A stretch of 41,528 nt of DNA from contig JAAZKR010000009.1 in NCBI GenBank assembly GCA_012799725.1, forward strand, positions 1-41,528. The letters run 5' to 3'. Position 1 is the stretch's first letter. Every line of letters begins with the position of its first letter. Made by a program: the position numbers and the translations under genes. Below, in pieces: positions 27,370-36,979 of the stretch. Source of the DNA: Oligosphaeraceae bacterium (GTDB lineage: Bacteria > Verrucomicrobiota > Lentisphaeria > Oligosphaerales > Oligosphaeraceae). Under the pieces are notes generated by a model. That model saw only the letters and a program-made list of their open reading frames with translations. It made no database searches and was not told the DNA's origin.

Positions 27370-28542
27370 ATGTCAGATGATTTGCGTATTGGCGTAATTG
27401 GTTGTAGTGGTCGTGGTAAACTTGCCTATCATGCCCATAAGCCGGGGAAAGGCTCCCGTCTTGTTGCCGGTTGTGACATTTTACAGACAGCATTGGATGA
27501 ATTCCGCGAGAACCACGGCGAAGATGTGTTCTTATGCAAAGATTATCGTGAGCTTATCGCAAGAGACGACATTGATGCGGTGTTTGTCACTACTCCTGAC
27601 TATTGGCATGAGGAGCACGCTCTGGCGTCCCTGAATGCTGGCAAGCACGTCTATTTGGAAAAGCCCATGGCCATTACAGTTGAGGGTTGTGACCGTATCA
27701 TGAGTTTGGCTCGCGAAAAGGGCTTGAAGCTCTATGTTGGTCATAATATGCGCCATATGTCTTTCGTGCAAAAGATGAAAGAGCTTATTGACAGTGGACG
27801 CATCGGTGAGGTGAAGGCAGGTTGGTGCCGTCACTTTGTCGCTTACGGCGGCGATGCCTACTTCAAAGATTGGCATGCCGAACGCAGCAAAGGCACCAGC
27901 TTGCTGCTGCAAAAAGGTGCACATGACATTGATGTGCTACATTGGCTCTGTAAAGGCTACACCAAGCGCGTCAGCGGCTTTGGCAATCTCAGTGTTTACA
28001 ATCAGATCACTGATCGTCACGATCCCAGTGAACGCGGCGACGCATCGTGGGACGTGAATACTTGGCCGCCACTTAGTCAGAAGGGCATGAACCCGATTAT
28101 CGATGTGGAGGACTTGAGCATGATCAACATGCTGCTGGACAACGAGGTCATCTGCTCTTATCAGCAGTGCCACTACAGCCCGGATGGCTGGCGCAACTAT
28201 ACTATTATTGGCACAGAAGGAAGAATAGAGAACTTTGGCGACAATCCCGGCAGATGTGTTGTTAGACTCTGGAACCGGCGCTGTGACTATAATCCTTATG
28301 GTGACGAGCAATACTTCATTCCCGCTGTAGAGGGTGGACATGGTGGGGCAGACCCGGCTATCGTTGATGAGTTTATTCGTTTTGTGCGTGAAGGCGGCAA
28401 GACCACCACTTCAGCCATTGCGGCGCGCAACAGCGTAGCAACCGGTTACTATGGTGCCGAGTCCCTGCGGCAGGGCGGCAAGCCCTTTGATATCCCGGCC
28501 GTAGACCCGGCAAATCTGAAATACTTCCAAGCCTGGCTCTGA
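27370..28542 (+). CDS. Gfo/Idh/MocA-family oxidoreductase
   Basis: 'RIGVIGCSGRGKLAYHAHKPGKGSRLVAGCD', 'DAVFVTTPDYWHEEHALASLNAGKHVYLEKPMAITVEGCDRI'. Start taken at MSDDLR. Confidence 0.93.
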   Translation: MSDDLRIGVIGCSGRGKLAYHAHKPGKGSRLVAGCDILQTALDEFRENHGEDVFLCKDYRELIARDDIDAVFVTTPDYWHEEHALASLNAGKHVYLEKPMAITVEGCDRIMSLAREKGLKLYVGHNMRHMSFVQKMKELIDSGRIGEVKAGWCRHFVAYGGDAYFKDWHAERSKGTSLLLQKGAHDIDVLHWLCKGYTKRVSGFGNLSVYNQITDRHDPSERGDASWDVNTWPPLSQKGMNPIIDVEDLSMINMLLDNEVICSYQQCHYSPDGWRNYTIIGTEGRIENFGDNPGRCVVRLWNRRCDYNPYGDEQYFIPAVEGGHGGADPAIVDEFIRFVREGGKTTTSAIAARNSVATGYYGAESLRQGGKPFDIPAVDPANLKYFQAWL

Positions 28543-28596
28543 TGCTTCCAAAGACCTATTGCGGATATCTAAACGAATATCAAGGGGAGCAGGCTC

Positions 28597-28675
28597 ATTT
28601 TATCCGCAGATTGCACAGATTAAAGTAGAGCAGCTCCGGGTAGCCCGGGGCTGCTCTACCATCTGCGGATAAAAT
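28597..28675. repeat. Nested palindromic repeat element
   Basis: ATTTTATCCGCAGAT (28597-28611) / ATCTGCGGATAAAAT (28661-28675) enclosing GTAGAGCAGC (28625-28634) / GCTGCTCTAC (28650-28659) and CCGGG/CCCGG. Confidence 0.85.
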
Positions 28676-28902
28676 ACGTCCGATAAATGTAATCTCTTAT
28701 CACGGCTTTTCTCTTTGCGGTAGAATTTTTCACTTGACATAAACATGATTTTTGTAATGTGTCGTTGAAGCTGGATATCGTTGCTTTTCTTCTGCCGCTC
28801 TTCCAGAGTTTGTATTTTGATGAGATGCCTGTCCGGGGCTTATTACTACTTGCTGCCCCAGTTGCACTTCACTCACAATTTGAGTGTAAAAAAATCAAGA
28901 AG

Positions 28903-30126
28903 TTAACAATCTTCTTTGGCATCAGGAGTAGTAGTCGGCTGGGAGGAATTATTACCATGCAAATCCGGCGAAGTGATTTGCGTGTTTCCATCGGCTTGAG
29001 CAAGTGTTTTTTTGCCGCAAAGATTTTTGATTGCTGCAAGAAACGAGAGGCAAGCAGTGATCAGGGCCAGAATTGTACAGGCTCGGAATGCTTGCCGCAA
29101 ACCGGGATATTGCTTGGCAAGTTCTGCTGTTAGTCGCTGTAGTCTGCCCAGTCTGTAATTCTTTAGGAGGCGTGCGCCGAAGCGGACACGGACAACATGC
29201 TTATGTCCACTTCCTCCACGCTTGAGCCATTGTATGCCGGCTGGTCCTTTCTTTGCGGCCGTAGCCAGCTGTGCAACGGCTGTATCTGAATTTTTCAGGC
29301 GTTTGATAATATCCAATCCATCGGCACCCCCATTTTTGATGGTAAAATATGCTGCATCTGCATTTTTCTGTGCTACTTTTGCTATTGTTGCAAGATCAGC
29401 CGGATCATCTATATGCTTGAATATGGTTGAGGTGCGCGAAAGTCCTAACTTATCTGTGAGACGTTTCAAGTTGCCAAAAGCCGCTTTAAGAGCACCGTCC
29501 ATCTTTTGTCCTTTGACCGATTTTTTGGCTGCTTTCATCACAAATGCAGCAAATTCATCGGAGAGCGCCCCTACCTTGCGAAAGCCCTTGAGTACAGCCG
29601 GAGCCCAATCTACAGCATCGGCAGCTTCGGTCGCCAGTCCTATACCTGAAAGCGCCACAATTAGCGGGTCGGTTTCTTTACCTGAAATCTTATAGTAGCC
29701 TTGCTTGACTAGGTCTCGAATATCCCCATAGATAATCATATCAGAAGTTATTCCGCCTGCAAGCTCTTCAATGGAATCGCCGCTTCCTGTGACAAAACCC
29801 TTCACGGCTCGTTTTACCCGCCCCGCAACGGATTTTATTTCTTTTTCAAGCTCTTGCTCCAGTTCCTTGGCTTCGCTTTGTCCGGGCATATCCGGATGTT
29901 GTAGCACAAAACGCGTCATCTCAATCGCTTCATTAAGTTTACCGGCTTGTTTCAGACGCCTAATTTCGGGGATGTAATTATAATTCGGCAACGATGCGAG
30001 AGTTTTTTCAATCTTGCGCTCTGCATTCAGCTCGTACAGTGATGTATGTAAAAAGAAAGCAATAAACAAGAAAATGAAGCCGAGTACTGCTTGTTTCAGG
30101 CTTCGATAAAGCTTACTGATCTTCAT
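28903..30126 (-). CDS. Uncharacterised protein with N- and C-terminal TM segments
   Basis: 407-aa ORF; N-terminal TM 'AVLGFIFLFIAFFLHTSLY', 'GSGDSIEELAGGITSDMIIYGDIRDLVKQGYYKISGKETDPLIVALSGIGLATEAADAVDWAPAVLKGFRKVGALS', C-terminal TM 'ACTILALITACLSFLAAI'. Confidence 0.65.
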   Translation of the reverse strand: MKISKLYRSLKQAVLGFIFLFIAFFLHTSLYELNAERKIEKTLASLPNYNYIPEIRRLKQAGKLNEAIEMTRFVLQHPDMPGQSEAKELEQELEKEIKSVAGRVKRAVKGFVTGSGDSIEELAGGITSDMIIYGDIRDLVKQGYYKISGKETDPLIVALSGIGLATEAADAVDWAPAVLKGFRKVGALSDEFAAFVMKAAKKSVKGQKMDGALKAAFGNLKRLTDKLGLSRTSTIFKHIDDPADLATIAKVAQKNADAAYFTIKNGGADGLDIIKRLKNSDTAVAQLATAAKKGPAGIQWLKRGGSGHKHVVRVRFGARLLKNYRLGRLQRLTAELAKQYPGLRQAFRACTILALITACLSFLAAIKNLCGKKTLAQADGNTQITSPDLHGNNSSQPTTTPDAKEDC

Positions 30127-30295
30127 AGTGCCTTTCCTTTATTGTCGTACAGTTTGTCATAGCGGTTAATGTAGCAAAGGAAAAACAAATATCCAAAAAC
30201 AAGCTGCAAAGGTGGACAAAATACACAGCCGTCCCATCGACTACGGAGCATGGTTCCCAAAAATAGCTAACTCCGTCCCAAAGTATTCAAGCAGC

Positions 30296-30331
30296 ATTTT
30301 ATCCGCAGATGTACACAGATGTACGCAGATT
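30296..30331. repeat. Dispersed intergenic repeat copy
   Basis: ATTTTATCCGCAGAT at 30296-30310, identical to 28597-28611, followed by GTACACAGATGTACGCAGAT. Confidence 0.75.
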
Positions 30332-30372
30332 TTCGGCTGCTCACCTTCAGCTATGCTACAGCTTTCAAAAAA

Positions 30373-31170
30373 TCAGCGAAAAATGATTGGTGCAAAATAC
30401 TCATAAGCCTCGAATTTTGTTACAGGCATCATAGGAAAACAACTTAATTGCCGATATGATTGGTTAAAATCAAAATTGTAACGTGCGACAAAAATTTTCC
30501 ATTGATTTTCATTATTGACAGGGATCCCGTTTAATGATTGTAGCATGGCGAAAGGCATGGCTACCTCCATGGTATATCCACGGTCGGTATCATGATAGTT
30601 ATTCAGAGTGCCATCCAAATGAACGCCAATCTGAAATTCATCCCGGAAATCTGCCAGGATATCATGGCAATACCCACGTGCGATATGGCGTATCGTTGTA
30701 CGGTGCCCAGAGGGCGTGCCATAGCATTCCCAAAAACTGGGTGCCAAATCGGATTTGACCATAATTTCCAGCAAATCTCCGCTGTTGAAATGCCTTTGCT
30801 GGTCTTTCTGGTTATACTGCACAATATCGGAGTCTTCGACGCTAATCGCCAGATACAGAGTATCTGATGTGTAGGCGAGACGCACCGCGCCTCTCTGAAA
30901 AATTTTCCATTCCATGCTGAATTTGCTGTCGATCTTCCGTTTTGGCGGCGCCTGTGGGCGCACAAATAAATACACCGGTGCATTTTTCCACACTTCCTCG
31001 TCCAATTTTCCGTCCAGAAAGATTGGTTTTTCCGTCCGGACTGCGATCATTTCCGGCACCGGCGCATTTGTGCCGTAAGCCTTTTCATAGGCGCGAACTT
31101 CCCACCAATATGCGCAAGATGAACAGAGCAACAGGACCACAGCAATTACAAGTACTGTACAATACCGCAT
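30373..31170 (-). CDS. CBM9-like carbohydrate-binding lipoprotein
   Basis: Lipobox-like 'LLLCSSC'; 'KPIFLDGKLDEEVWKNAPVYLFV', 'VRLAYTSDTLYLAISVEDSDI', 'GYTMEVAMPFAML'. Confidence 0.78.
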   Translation of the reverse strand: MRYCTVLVIAVVLLLCSSCAYWWEVRAYEKAYGTNAPVPEMIAVRTEKPIFLDGKLDEEVWKNAPVYLFVRPQAPPKRKIDSKFSMEWKIFQRGAVRLAYTSDTLYLAISVEDSDIVQYNQKDQQRHFNSGDLLEIMVKSDLAPSFWECYGTPSGHRTTIRHIARGYCHDILADFRDEFQIGVHLDGTLNNYHDTDRGYTMEVAMPFAMLQSLNGIPVNNENQWKIFVARYNFDFNQSYRQLSCFPMMPVTKFEAYEYFAPIIFR

Positions 31171-31211
31171 TTTATTTTCCTTATTTTATACTCCCTGCTA
31201 ATTGTGAGCAG

Positions 31212-33947
31212 TCAAAGATATTTTGAGAAATCGACATCACCTACAAAGGCGCTGGTTTCCGTTTTTAGGCAATCCCTCTCGAGATCCCAGTCGCCTGGTA
31301 TCGAAAACGCATTTTTTCTCGGTTTGACAGTGCACCCTCGGCATCCTTCTTTACCATGAAGCAGACGCTCGTAAGCTCTGCGGTAATCTGCCAGCTTAAA
31401 CAAGCGCAGATGTGCATTGCCAACCATAATCTCAGTCATCTTGTGATGTTTTTTTAGCCAACCATAAATTTCCTGGTGCCGAAGCGCCCGGCATTTTCCA
31501 TCACGCCAGGCCCAGGCGCGCAGTTTTGCCTTTGTCCCGTCCGGTAGGATGGCATCATATTCTTCTGAACGTTGTCCACAGCACAGTGCTCCATTGGAAG
31601 TTTCCACAATGTGCATAAACGTCACAGCAGTATAACAGGCAACCATCAAACAGTATCCATCGGCTTGCTCCAGCAGACCAATCGGGCTGTTCTGATGCAT
31701 TGTCGGAAGCTGATGGTGATGCTGGACAAAATGGATTTTATCTTTTCCCCAGACTGCCAGTGAATGAGTGGGGTCCAAAGAACGAATGACCCCAGGCATC
31801 TTCCGGAAACATTCTGCCGCCATGCCGACTTTTGAGGTTGTGTTTCGCCAGTCGAACACTCCGTTGGTATCCGTCATATCATACTGGTTAAAGGCCGGCA
31901 TCATCAGAGTGCCGCTAGTGCCGACGGCTTTCTGCAATTCCCGGCAAAACCTCTTCGCGCCGCCTTCAAAATGTCCAAAGGCCGCCATGCTGCTGTGGAC
32001 GATCAGACGCATGCCCTTGCGGACTCCCAGTTCGCTCAAAGCGGAGGAAAACTCCCTTGCCCGCGTCTTTCGGGGATAATGGATTTTCACATAGCCATAT
32101 TTTGCCAGATATTCGAAAAAATCTATATACCCCTTTAGTTCCTCTTTCATGAATGGCTTGACTGGGATATTCTCGGTGTAGCGTTGCATTCGTAAAGCTT
32201 CCAGCAGTGAACGATGCCCGTCTGACAGCGGTAGCAGCAAACGATTGGTCGCTTGCGGCCAGAATTTGCGTTCTTCGAGCGGTACGCGGCTCAAAGAGAA
32301 CGGCATGCAGGCCCATTGGCGACGCTGCAGAACCATATTGTCAGCGCGTGCCTCCATGGGACTCAAATCCGGCATGGGTGCGGCTGGCGGCGTCCATTCA
32401 GCAGCCACTGGTGTTACGGCTGTCTGGATATACGATTCTCTGACCAAGTCTTTCTGCAATTTGTTAAAAGAGCGCAAACGTCCTTCCGCAAAATGACGCG
32501 CCAGGTATAAGCGATATCCTGCCTCCCGGGCGTCAATCACCCCTTGGCAAAAAGCCTTACGTACTTCCTGAACCCGTTCCCTGTAGAAATCCAAAATATA
32601 AGGTGTAACCTTTTTCCGTAATTCAGCCACATCGAGAGAAAGCATCTCTGCCGTATAAGTGGCAAGCAGGGCAAGCAGAGGTGGTGCCAACTCCTCGTCA
32701 ATCTCATTGAATGCTTCGCTGGTGGTATGGTGATAGATTCCCGTTCCCCCCTCAATCCAAAGAGTGGGGATGTCCAGATGAGGGTCCCCACCCAGAGAGT
32801 CATCGTGTAAAACCGAATGACGCTGGATATACTTCAGGTCCGGCAACAATGTATCTAACAGCTTTTTTTGTAGGACATCACCGAAAAACGGGTTGCATAC
32901 CGGACTCATGAAAAAGTTCAGTGGCATCCTGCCAATACGATAGGTCTTCGAGCAAAAAGCATCCAAATTTTGGGCTGCAAAGATGTTTGCAGTTCTCTTT
33001 CGGTTGGAGAAAAAGGCATACAGCCCATATCGCTCCATGGTAAACACAACTCGCAAAGAACGTTTCAGACGAAGCTTTCCTTCATCGGAAAGCTGTTTCA
33101 GGAGCCGTCCGATTTCGACGCAGCCAGCAAAGCCTACTGCGTCATCTGCCACAAAGGGCTCGTAAATATGAGCGATCAGCAGCAATTCCTCAGGAGATTC
33201 TCCAGGAATGCGTCCTGTCACCGTACGGATTGTTCCGTCATAGATCCGTGTGTTCATCACTCCGCATACTGTAACCGGCCCCTTTTTTAGCAGGCTCATA
33301 AGAAATTCCGCCCGGCGAGGAGTCAAGACGAAAATGGGAATTCTTTTGTCATCCCGGGAATAATACCAGCCATAATGTCCGGCTCCATTCATCCAGCAGA
33401 GCTCATCCGGAGCTACATCCTTGGCTTCCATTTTGCTGCAAATCAACCCCAATGCACCTGCATGACTCCAAGCCCGCAGGCGTTTATTTTTCGGTGGCTC
33501 ACTGGAATAGACGAATTTTCCGGCAACCGCTGTGGAGTTTTCGTCTAATTCGTCGCCATTGACAATCTCGCCTGTCAAACCTTCCGGCGGTGTTGAAGGA
33601 CTCCAGATGCCAGCTTCCAGCGGATGGCGGTCTGAATCACACAGCAGACGCTTTTCATCTGGGATTCCAGGCGAAATAATTTTCAGTGTACATCGCCCGC
33701 TTCGATCCCAAGCCTGCGGCATAGTATGATCCATCGCTGAACGCACACCGTCACAGACATGTGCAATACTGCGTACATCTGAAAAGCCGGCCTTCTTCAG
33801 TGCCTGGGTGCAGAATTTTGCTGATGCTTCAAAATCACGGTAGCAAGAGTTTTTTTCCCAGGAATTCAACATGAAAGCATTCTGGAAGAAACTTTCTGTC
33901 TGGAGATTTTTTTGCAGTAACTCGAACAAAGATTGATGATTCAACAT
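31212..33947 (-). CDS. Second M28/DUF4910-like peptidase, wHTH-like, AAC(3)-family fusion (paralogue of 483-2915)
   Basis: 'LIAHIYEPFVADDAVGFAGCVEIGRLL', 'LWIEGGTGIYHHTTSEAFNEID', linker 'LPLSDGHRSLLEALRMQRYTE...YIDFFEYLAKYGYVKIHY', then 'LGVRKGMRLIVHSSMAAFGHFEGGAKRFCRELQKAVGTSGTLMMPAFNQYD...RSLDPTHSLAVWG...SPIGLLEQADGYCLMVA'. Confidence 0.82.
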   Translation of the reverse strand: MLNHQSLFELLQKNLQTESFFQNAFMLNSWEKNSCYRDFEASAKFCTQALKKAGFSDVRSIAHVCDGVRSAMDHTMPQAWDRSGRCTLKIISPGIPDEKRLLCDSDRHPLEAGIWSPSTPPEGLTGEIVNGDELDENSTAVAGKFVYSSEPPKNKRLRAWSHAGALGLICSKMEAKDVAPDELCWMNGAGHYGWYYSRDDKRIPIFVLTPRRAEFLMSLLKKGPVTVCGVMNTRIYDGTIRTVTGRIPGESPEELLLIAHIYEPFVADDAVGFAGCVEIGRLLKQLSDEGKLRLKRSLRVVFTMERYGLYAFFSNRKRTANIFAAQNLDAFCSKTYRIGRMPLNFFMSPVCNPFFGDVLQKKLLDTLLPDLKYIQRHSVLHDDSLGGDPHLDIPTLWIEGGTGIYHHTTSEAFNEIDEELAPPLLALLATYTAEMLSLDVAELRKKVTPYILDFYRERVQEVRKAFCQGVIDAREAGYRLYLARHFAEGRLRSFNKLQKDLVRESYIQTAVTPVAAEWTPPAAPMPDLSPMEARADNMVLQRRQWACMPFSLSRVPLEERKFWPQATNRLLLPLSDGHRSLLEALRMQRYTENIPVKPFMKEELKGYIDFFEYLAKYGYVKIHYPRKTRAREFSSALSELGVRKGMRLIVHSSMAAFGHFEGGAKRFCRELQKAVGTSGTLMMPAFNQYDMTDTNGVFDWRNTTSKVGMAAECFRKMPGVIRSLDPTHSLAVWGKDKIHFVQHHHQLPTMHQNSPIGLLEQADGYCLMVACYTAVTFMHIVETSNGALCCGQRSEEYDAILPDGTKAKLRAWAWRDGKCRALRHQEIYGWLKKHHKMTEIMVGNAHLRLFKLADYRRAYERLLHGKEGCRGCTVKPRKNAFSIPGDWDLERDCLKTETSAFVGDVDFSKYL

Positions 33948-33974
33948 GGCTCAACCTTTACGATGCAGAACAGC

Positions 33975-36251
33975 TCATTTTTGCGGAACAACCAGGAATG
34001 CGGCAATTTCATCCTCTTGCAAAGCCAGAGGGATTTTCCGGATCATTTCGAGAGTTCCCAGAAGAATTCGTTCCCCTTTCTGTGTCATCTGGAACAGCTG
34101 ACTATCCGGTGAGACATTCCATTCCTTTCCGTCCGGCATAAGAAGTGCATTGCGTCCCGCTTCCCGTCCAAAGTAGAACACATAGATTGCGATGGAATCA
34201 TCTTTGCAAGAATGGAAGACCGCATTTTGCCACTGGGCGATATCAGAGGTATTTCCCATTTCCAGAATGGCCATCACATCAGTCGGCGTCTCGAATGGAA
34301 TTGTCCTAAGCATCTGGCCGCAGCGCAGATATTCATATCCTTGATCCGTGAAATCTATGCAGGCCTGCAAGACTTTCCGTCTATGGGGGTCTTCGGGAGG
34401 TGCATTATAGAAACGTCCCGGAATCATGCCATTCAAAAAATCCAGGCCAAGGAATTTCGTATAGTCTTTATCGGCATCGGCAATGGTGCGTCCTCGTGCC
34501 AGGAAATAATCGCCATAGAGCGTGCGTTCCAGAGGGATTTGTCCCGGGTCCGTATGTGTGGCATTTTCCTTTACGTCCAAAATATCCATAAAGGATTCGG
34601 TACAGGCTTCGCCATGGAGGAAGAATTCCGCATTTCGGGTTTTTGCCATTTCTCGAATCATTTTTCCAAAGGAGCGCTGACTCAGGATATCGGTATTTCC
34701 CCCGCCAGCCGGATGTCCGTGTTCGGCATTACAGCATTCAAAGTCGATTTTGCTTTTTCCGAAAGTATCCAGGTAGATGCCTGTAAATCCCATGTCCATT
34801 AAATGTTCCCAAATTTCTTTGCTGCGCTGCTGCCAGATGGGCGACATTCTGCAGACATAGTTTCGTTCGTTCAAATAAAGCCGGGGAATGCCGTTGGCAT
34901 CAACCTTATATGCAGGAACCAGCGAGGCATTTTCCGGAGCGAATTGGTTAATGATCTCGCTTTGATAAAAGACACTGCAACGGATGCCCATCGCAGCGAT
35001 GTTCTTCAACACTTCCGGCAATCCCGGATAAGGACGTGCTTTGTAACCATAGTATTCACAGACGGGATACTTGCTCGCAAAATCCGGTTCCTTGAAGTCG
35101 GTATAGTGGAACAGCTCGGCTGGAATTTTCCGTCCTGGAAGGAATTCCACCCATTTCCGGCACATCGTCTCAACTTGGTCAGGAGTGAGGTTTTTACTGG
35201 CGCGAAGATAGAAGCGAAGCCATAATGGTGCGTGTTTGATAAATTCAGGCACCTCCGGATTGGAATAAAGCGGACCGTTTTTAGCCCAGGGCTGCTGCAA
35301 TACCCACTTGCGATAAATTTGTGCCGCATCATACCAGTCGCCGTCAAAAACCGTCACAACGCTGGAGAAACTCTCTTGCAGTGTATTGCCGAATCTGGCA
35401 CGGTTCAACGGGAAACGTGTCAAGGTAAAAAAGCTCAATTGGTAATCCGGAAAATAAGATTGCTGAAATATCTTTTCCCAACATTGATTGTCTAATGTGG
35501 AAAAATAGATGCCTTTCCGGTTCTTGCTATCATAAAATGCCGTCATTTGGAAACGGGCATTGGATCCAGGATATTCCTTGATACGGGGTGAGATCAATTC
35601 TGGCATCTGGCTTAACCGTCCTCTGCGATCCGGCAATACTACGATGTTGCTTTCCGGATTTCCTCTGGGATGCCAGGCGAGCATCGGATAATCCACCTGA
35701 TCCAAGCGGTATTCTGTTTGGACATCGATGACACGGATATCAAATTTTACAAAACCTTCCGGGGTTGTTCCGATGACAGACACGACTGTAGCTTCTGGCA
35801 ATTTCCAGCGCAATTCCAGACCCGCAGGATTGTTCAGTATCCGGCAATCCGGTTTCCGGCCATAATTCCCTGTCGAGTGTCGTTTGCCGTCCCTGCCGAT
35901 CAGATAGACCTCAAAAAATGGATAGGCGCTTGCGTAATTTGCCAGAAGATTTTCACTGCCTTGAAGTGAAAGCCAAACCGGATAACCGAAAGATTTTTCA
36001 ACCGCAAAGACTACACCGTTTTCTGAAAAACCGGCAAGGTTATCCTGTTTCGTTTCCGGATCATATTCGGGCGAGACTCGCAGTGGTCGTTTAGCAGAAA
36101 ACCATTGCCGCAGTTCCTGGCGGCGTTTCGCAGTAGTCATCATCCTGGCATGTTCCTGATACTGCAATGCCGTGTTTTCCTCAAACGAATAACTCCAAGC
36201 GCTTCCTATGCCAAGCACAAACAGATAAAGCAAAAAACATTTTGTGCTCAT
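33975..36251 (-). CDS. Secreted DUF6259-like glycoside-hydrolase-type protein (copy 2)
   Basis: Signal peptide; 'FDGDWYDAAQIYRKWVLQQPWAKNGPLY', 'WEHLMDMGFTGIYLDTFGKSK', 'FLHGEACTESFMDILDVKENATHTDPGQIPLERTLYGDYFLARGR'. Confidence 0.72.
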   Translation of the reverse strand: MSTKCFLLYLFVLGIGSAWSYSFEENTALQYQEHARMMTTAKRRQELRQWFSAKRPLRVSPEYDPETKQDNLAGFSENGVVFAVEKSFGYPVWLSLQGSENLLANYASAYPFFEVYLIGRDGKRHSTGNYGRKPDCRILNNPAGLELRWKLPEATVVSVIGTTPEGFVKFDIRVIDVQTEYRLDQVDYPMLAWHPRGNPESNIVVLPDRRGRLSQMPELISPRIKEYPGSNARFQMTAFYDSKNRKGIYFSTLDNQCWEKIFQQSYFPDYQLSFFTLTRFPLNRARFGNTLQESFSSVVTVFDGDWYDAAQIYRKWVLQQPWAKNGPLYSNPEVPEFIKHAPLWLRFYLRASKNLTPDQVETMCRKWVEFLPGRKIPAELFHYTDFKEPDFASKYPVCEYYGYKARPYPGLPEVLKNIAAMGIRCSVFYQSEIINQFAPENASLVPAYKVDANGIPRLYLNERNYVCRMSPIWQQRSKEIWEHLMDMGFTGIYLDTFGKSKIDFECCNAEHGHPAGGGNTDILSQRSFGKMIREMAKTRNAEFFLHGEACTESFMDILDVKENATHTDPGQIPLERTLYGDYFLARGRTIADADKDYTKFLGLDFLNGMIPGRFYNAPPEDPHRRKVLQACIDFTDQGYEYLRCGQMLRTIPFETPTDVMAILEMGNTSDIAQWQNAVFHSCKDDSIAIYVFYFGREAGRNALLMPDGKEWNVSPDSQLFQMTQKGERILLGTLEMIRKIPLALQEDEIAAFLVVPQK

Positions 36252-36253
36252 CG

Positions 36254-36976
36254 TTATTTCTCTGTCAAATCCGTTATCGTACGGATGGAGTGATCTTCCA
36301 GTCGCAATTCCCGCACATAAGTCGTGCGTTCATAATCTTTCTCAAAAGCAAAACGCGCACCTATCAACGCTGTCAGGTTGCCACGAACCAACGGTGGGTC
36401 ATCATTCCAGTGAAAGTGACCACCGGCCCAAAATACAGGACTGGAATGGTTTTCCAAAAGGCGTTGGATATCTTCCGGAATTTCAAGATAAATCCCAGGT
36501 GCATTCGGACGCGTGCAGCTTCCTGGATACGGCACGTGACTTCCAATAAGAACCGTTTTTCCATCCGTCATGGCCAACTCTTTACGGAACCAATTCCACT
36601 GTCTCGAGGAAAATTCATGGTCATTTTTGTCGTCAGGAGCCAAGGTAAAAATAGACAATCCAGGAATGCCATTCCAGACAGAATCCGCCTTCTGTCCAAA
36701 AACAGATTCGAAAAACGGGCGTTCACGATATATGGAACATTCGCGAAACGGGATTTTCAAGGCATCTCGCCATTTCCGGTACTTGGTAAATTCTGCAAGC
36801 ATTTCTGTCCCATTTCGCAGAAATTCCTTGCGTGACACGGTATCGCCAAGGTTTAGGACTGCCTGAAATTGTTTTGTGCGGATGAATTTTGCCAAATCAT
36901 CCAGCAGTTTTTCCTCGTGAGCAAGCGAATTCCGTTTGTCACCCAGATGTAAATCACTGATAATCAACACACTCAT
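36254..36976 (-). CDS. Calcineurin-like metallophosphoesterase
   Basis: 'LIISDLHLGDKRNSLAHEEKLLDDLAKFI', 'VLNLGDTVSR', 'LIGSHVPYPGSC', 'FWAGGHFHWND'. Confidence 0.82.
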   Translation of the reverse strand: MSVLIISDLHLGDKRNSLAHEEKLLDDLAKFIRTKQFQAVLNLGDTVSRKEFLRNGTEMLAEFTKYRKWRDALKIPFRECSIYRERPFFESVFGQKADSVWNGIPGLSIFTLAPDDKNDHEFSSRQWNWFRKELAMTDGKTVLIGSHVPYPGSCTRPNAPGIYLEIPEDIQRLLENHSSPVFWAGGHFHWNDDPPLVRGNLTALIGARFAFEKDYERTTYVRELRLEDHSIRTITDLTEK

Positions 36977-36979
36977 CGT

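Noticed and set aside
28759-29133. ORF on + strand with a weak TTGACA-like promoter upstream
   Set aside because: Mostly antisense to the better-supported 28903-30126 gene; promoter spacing is poor (15 nt) and no protein motif is visible.
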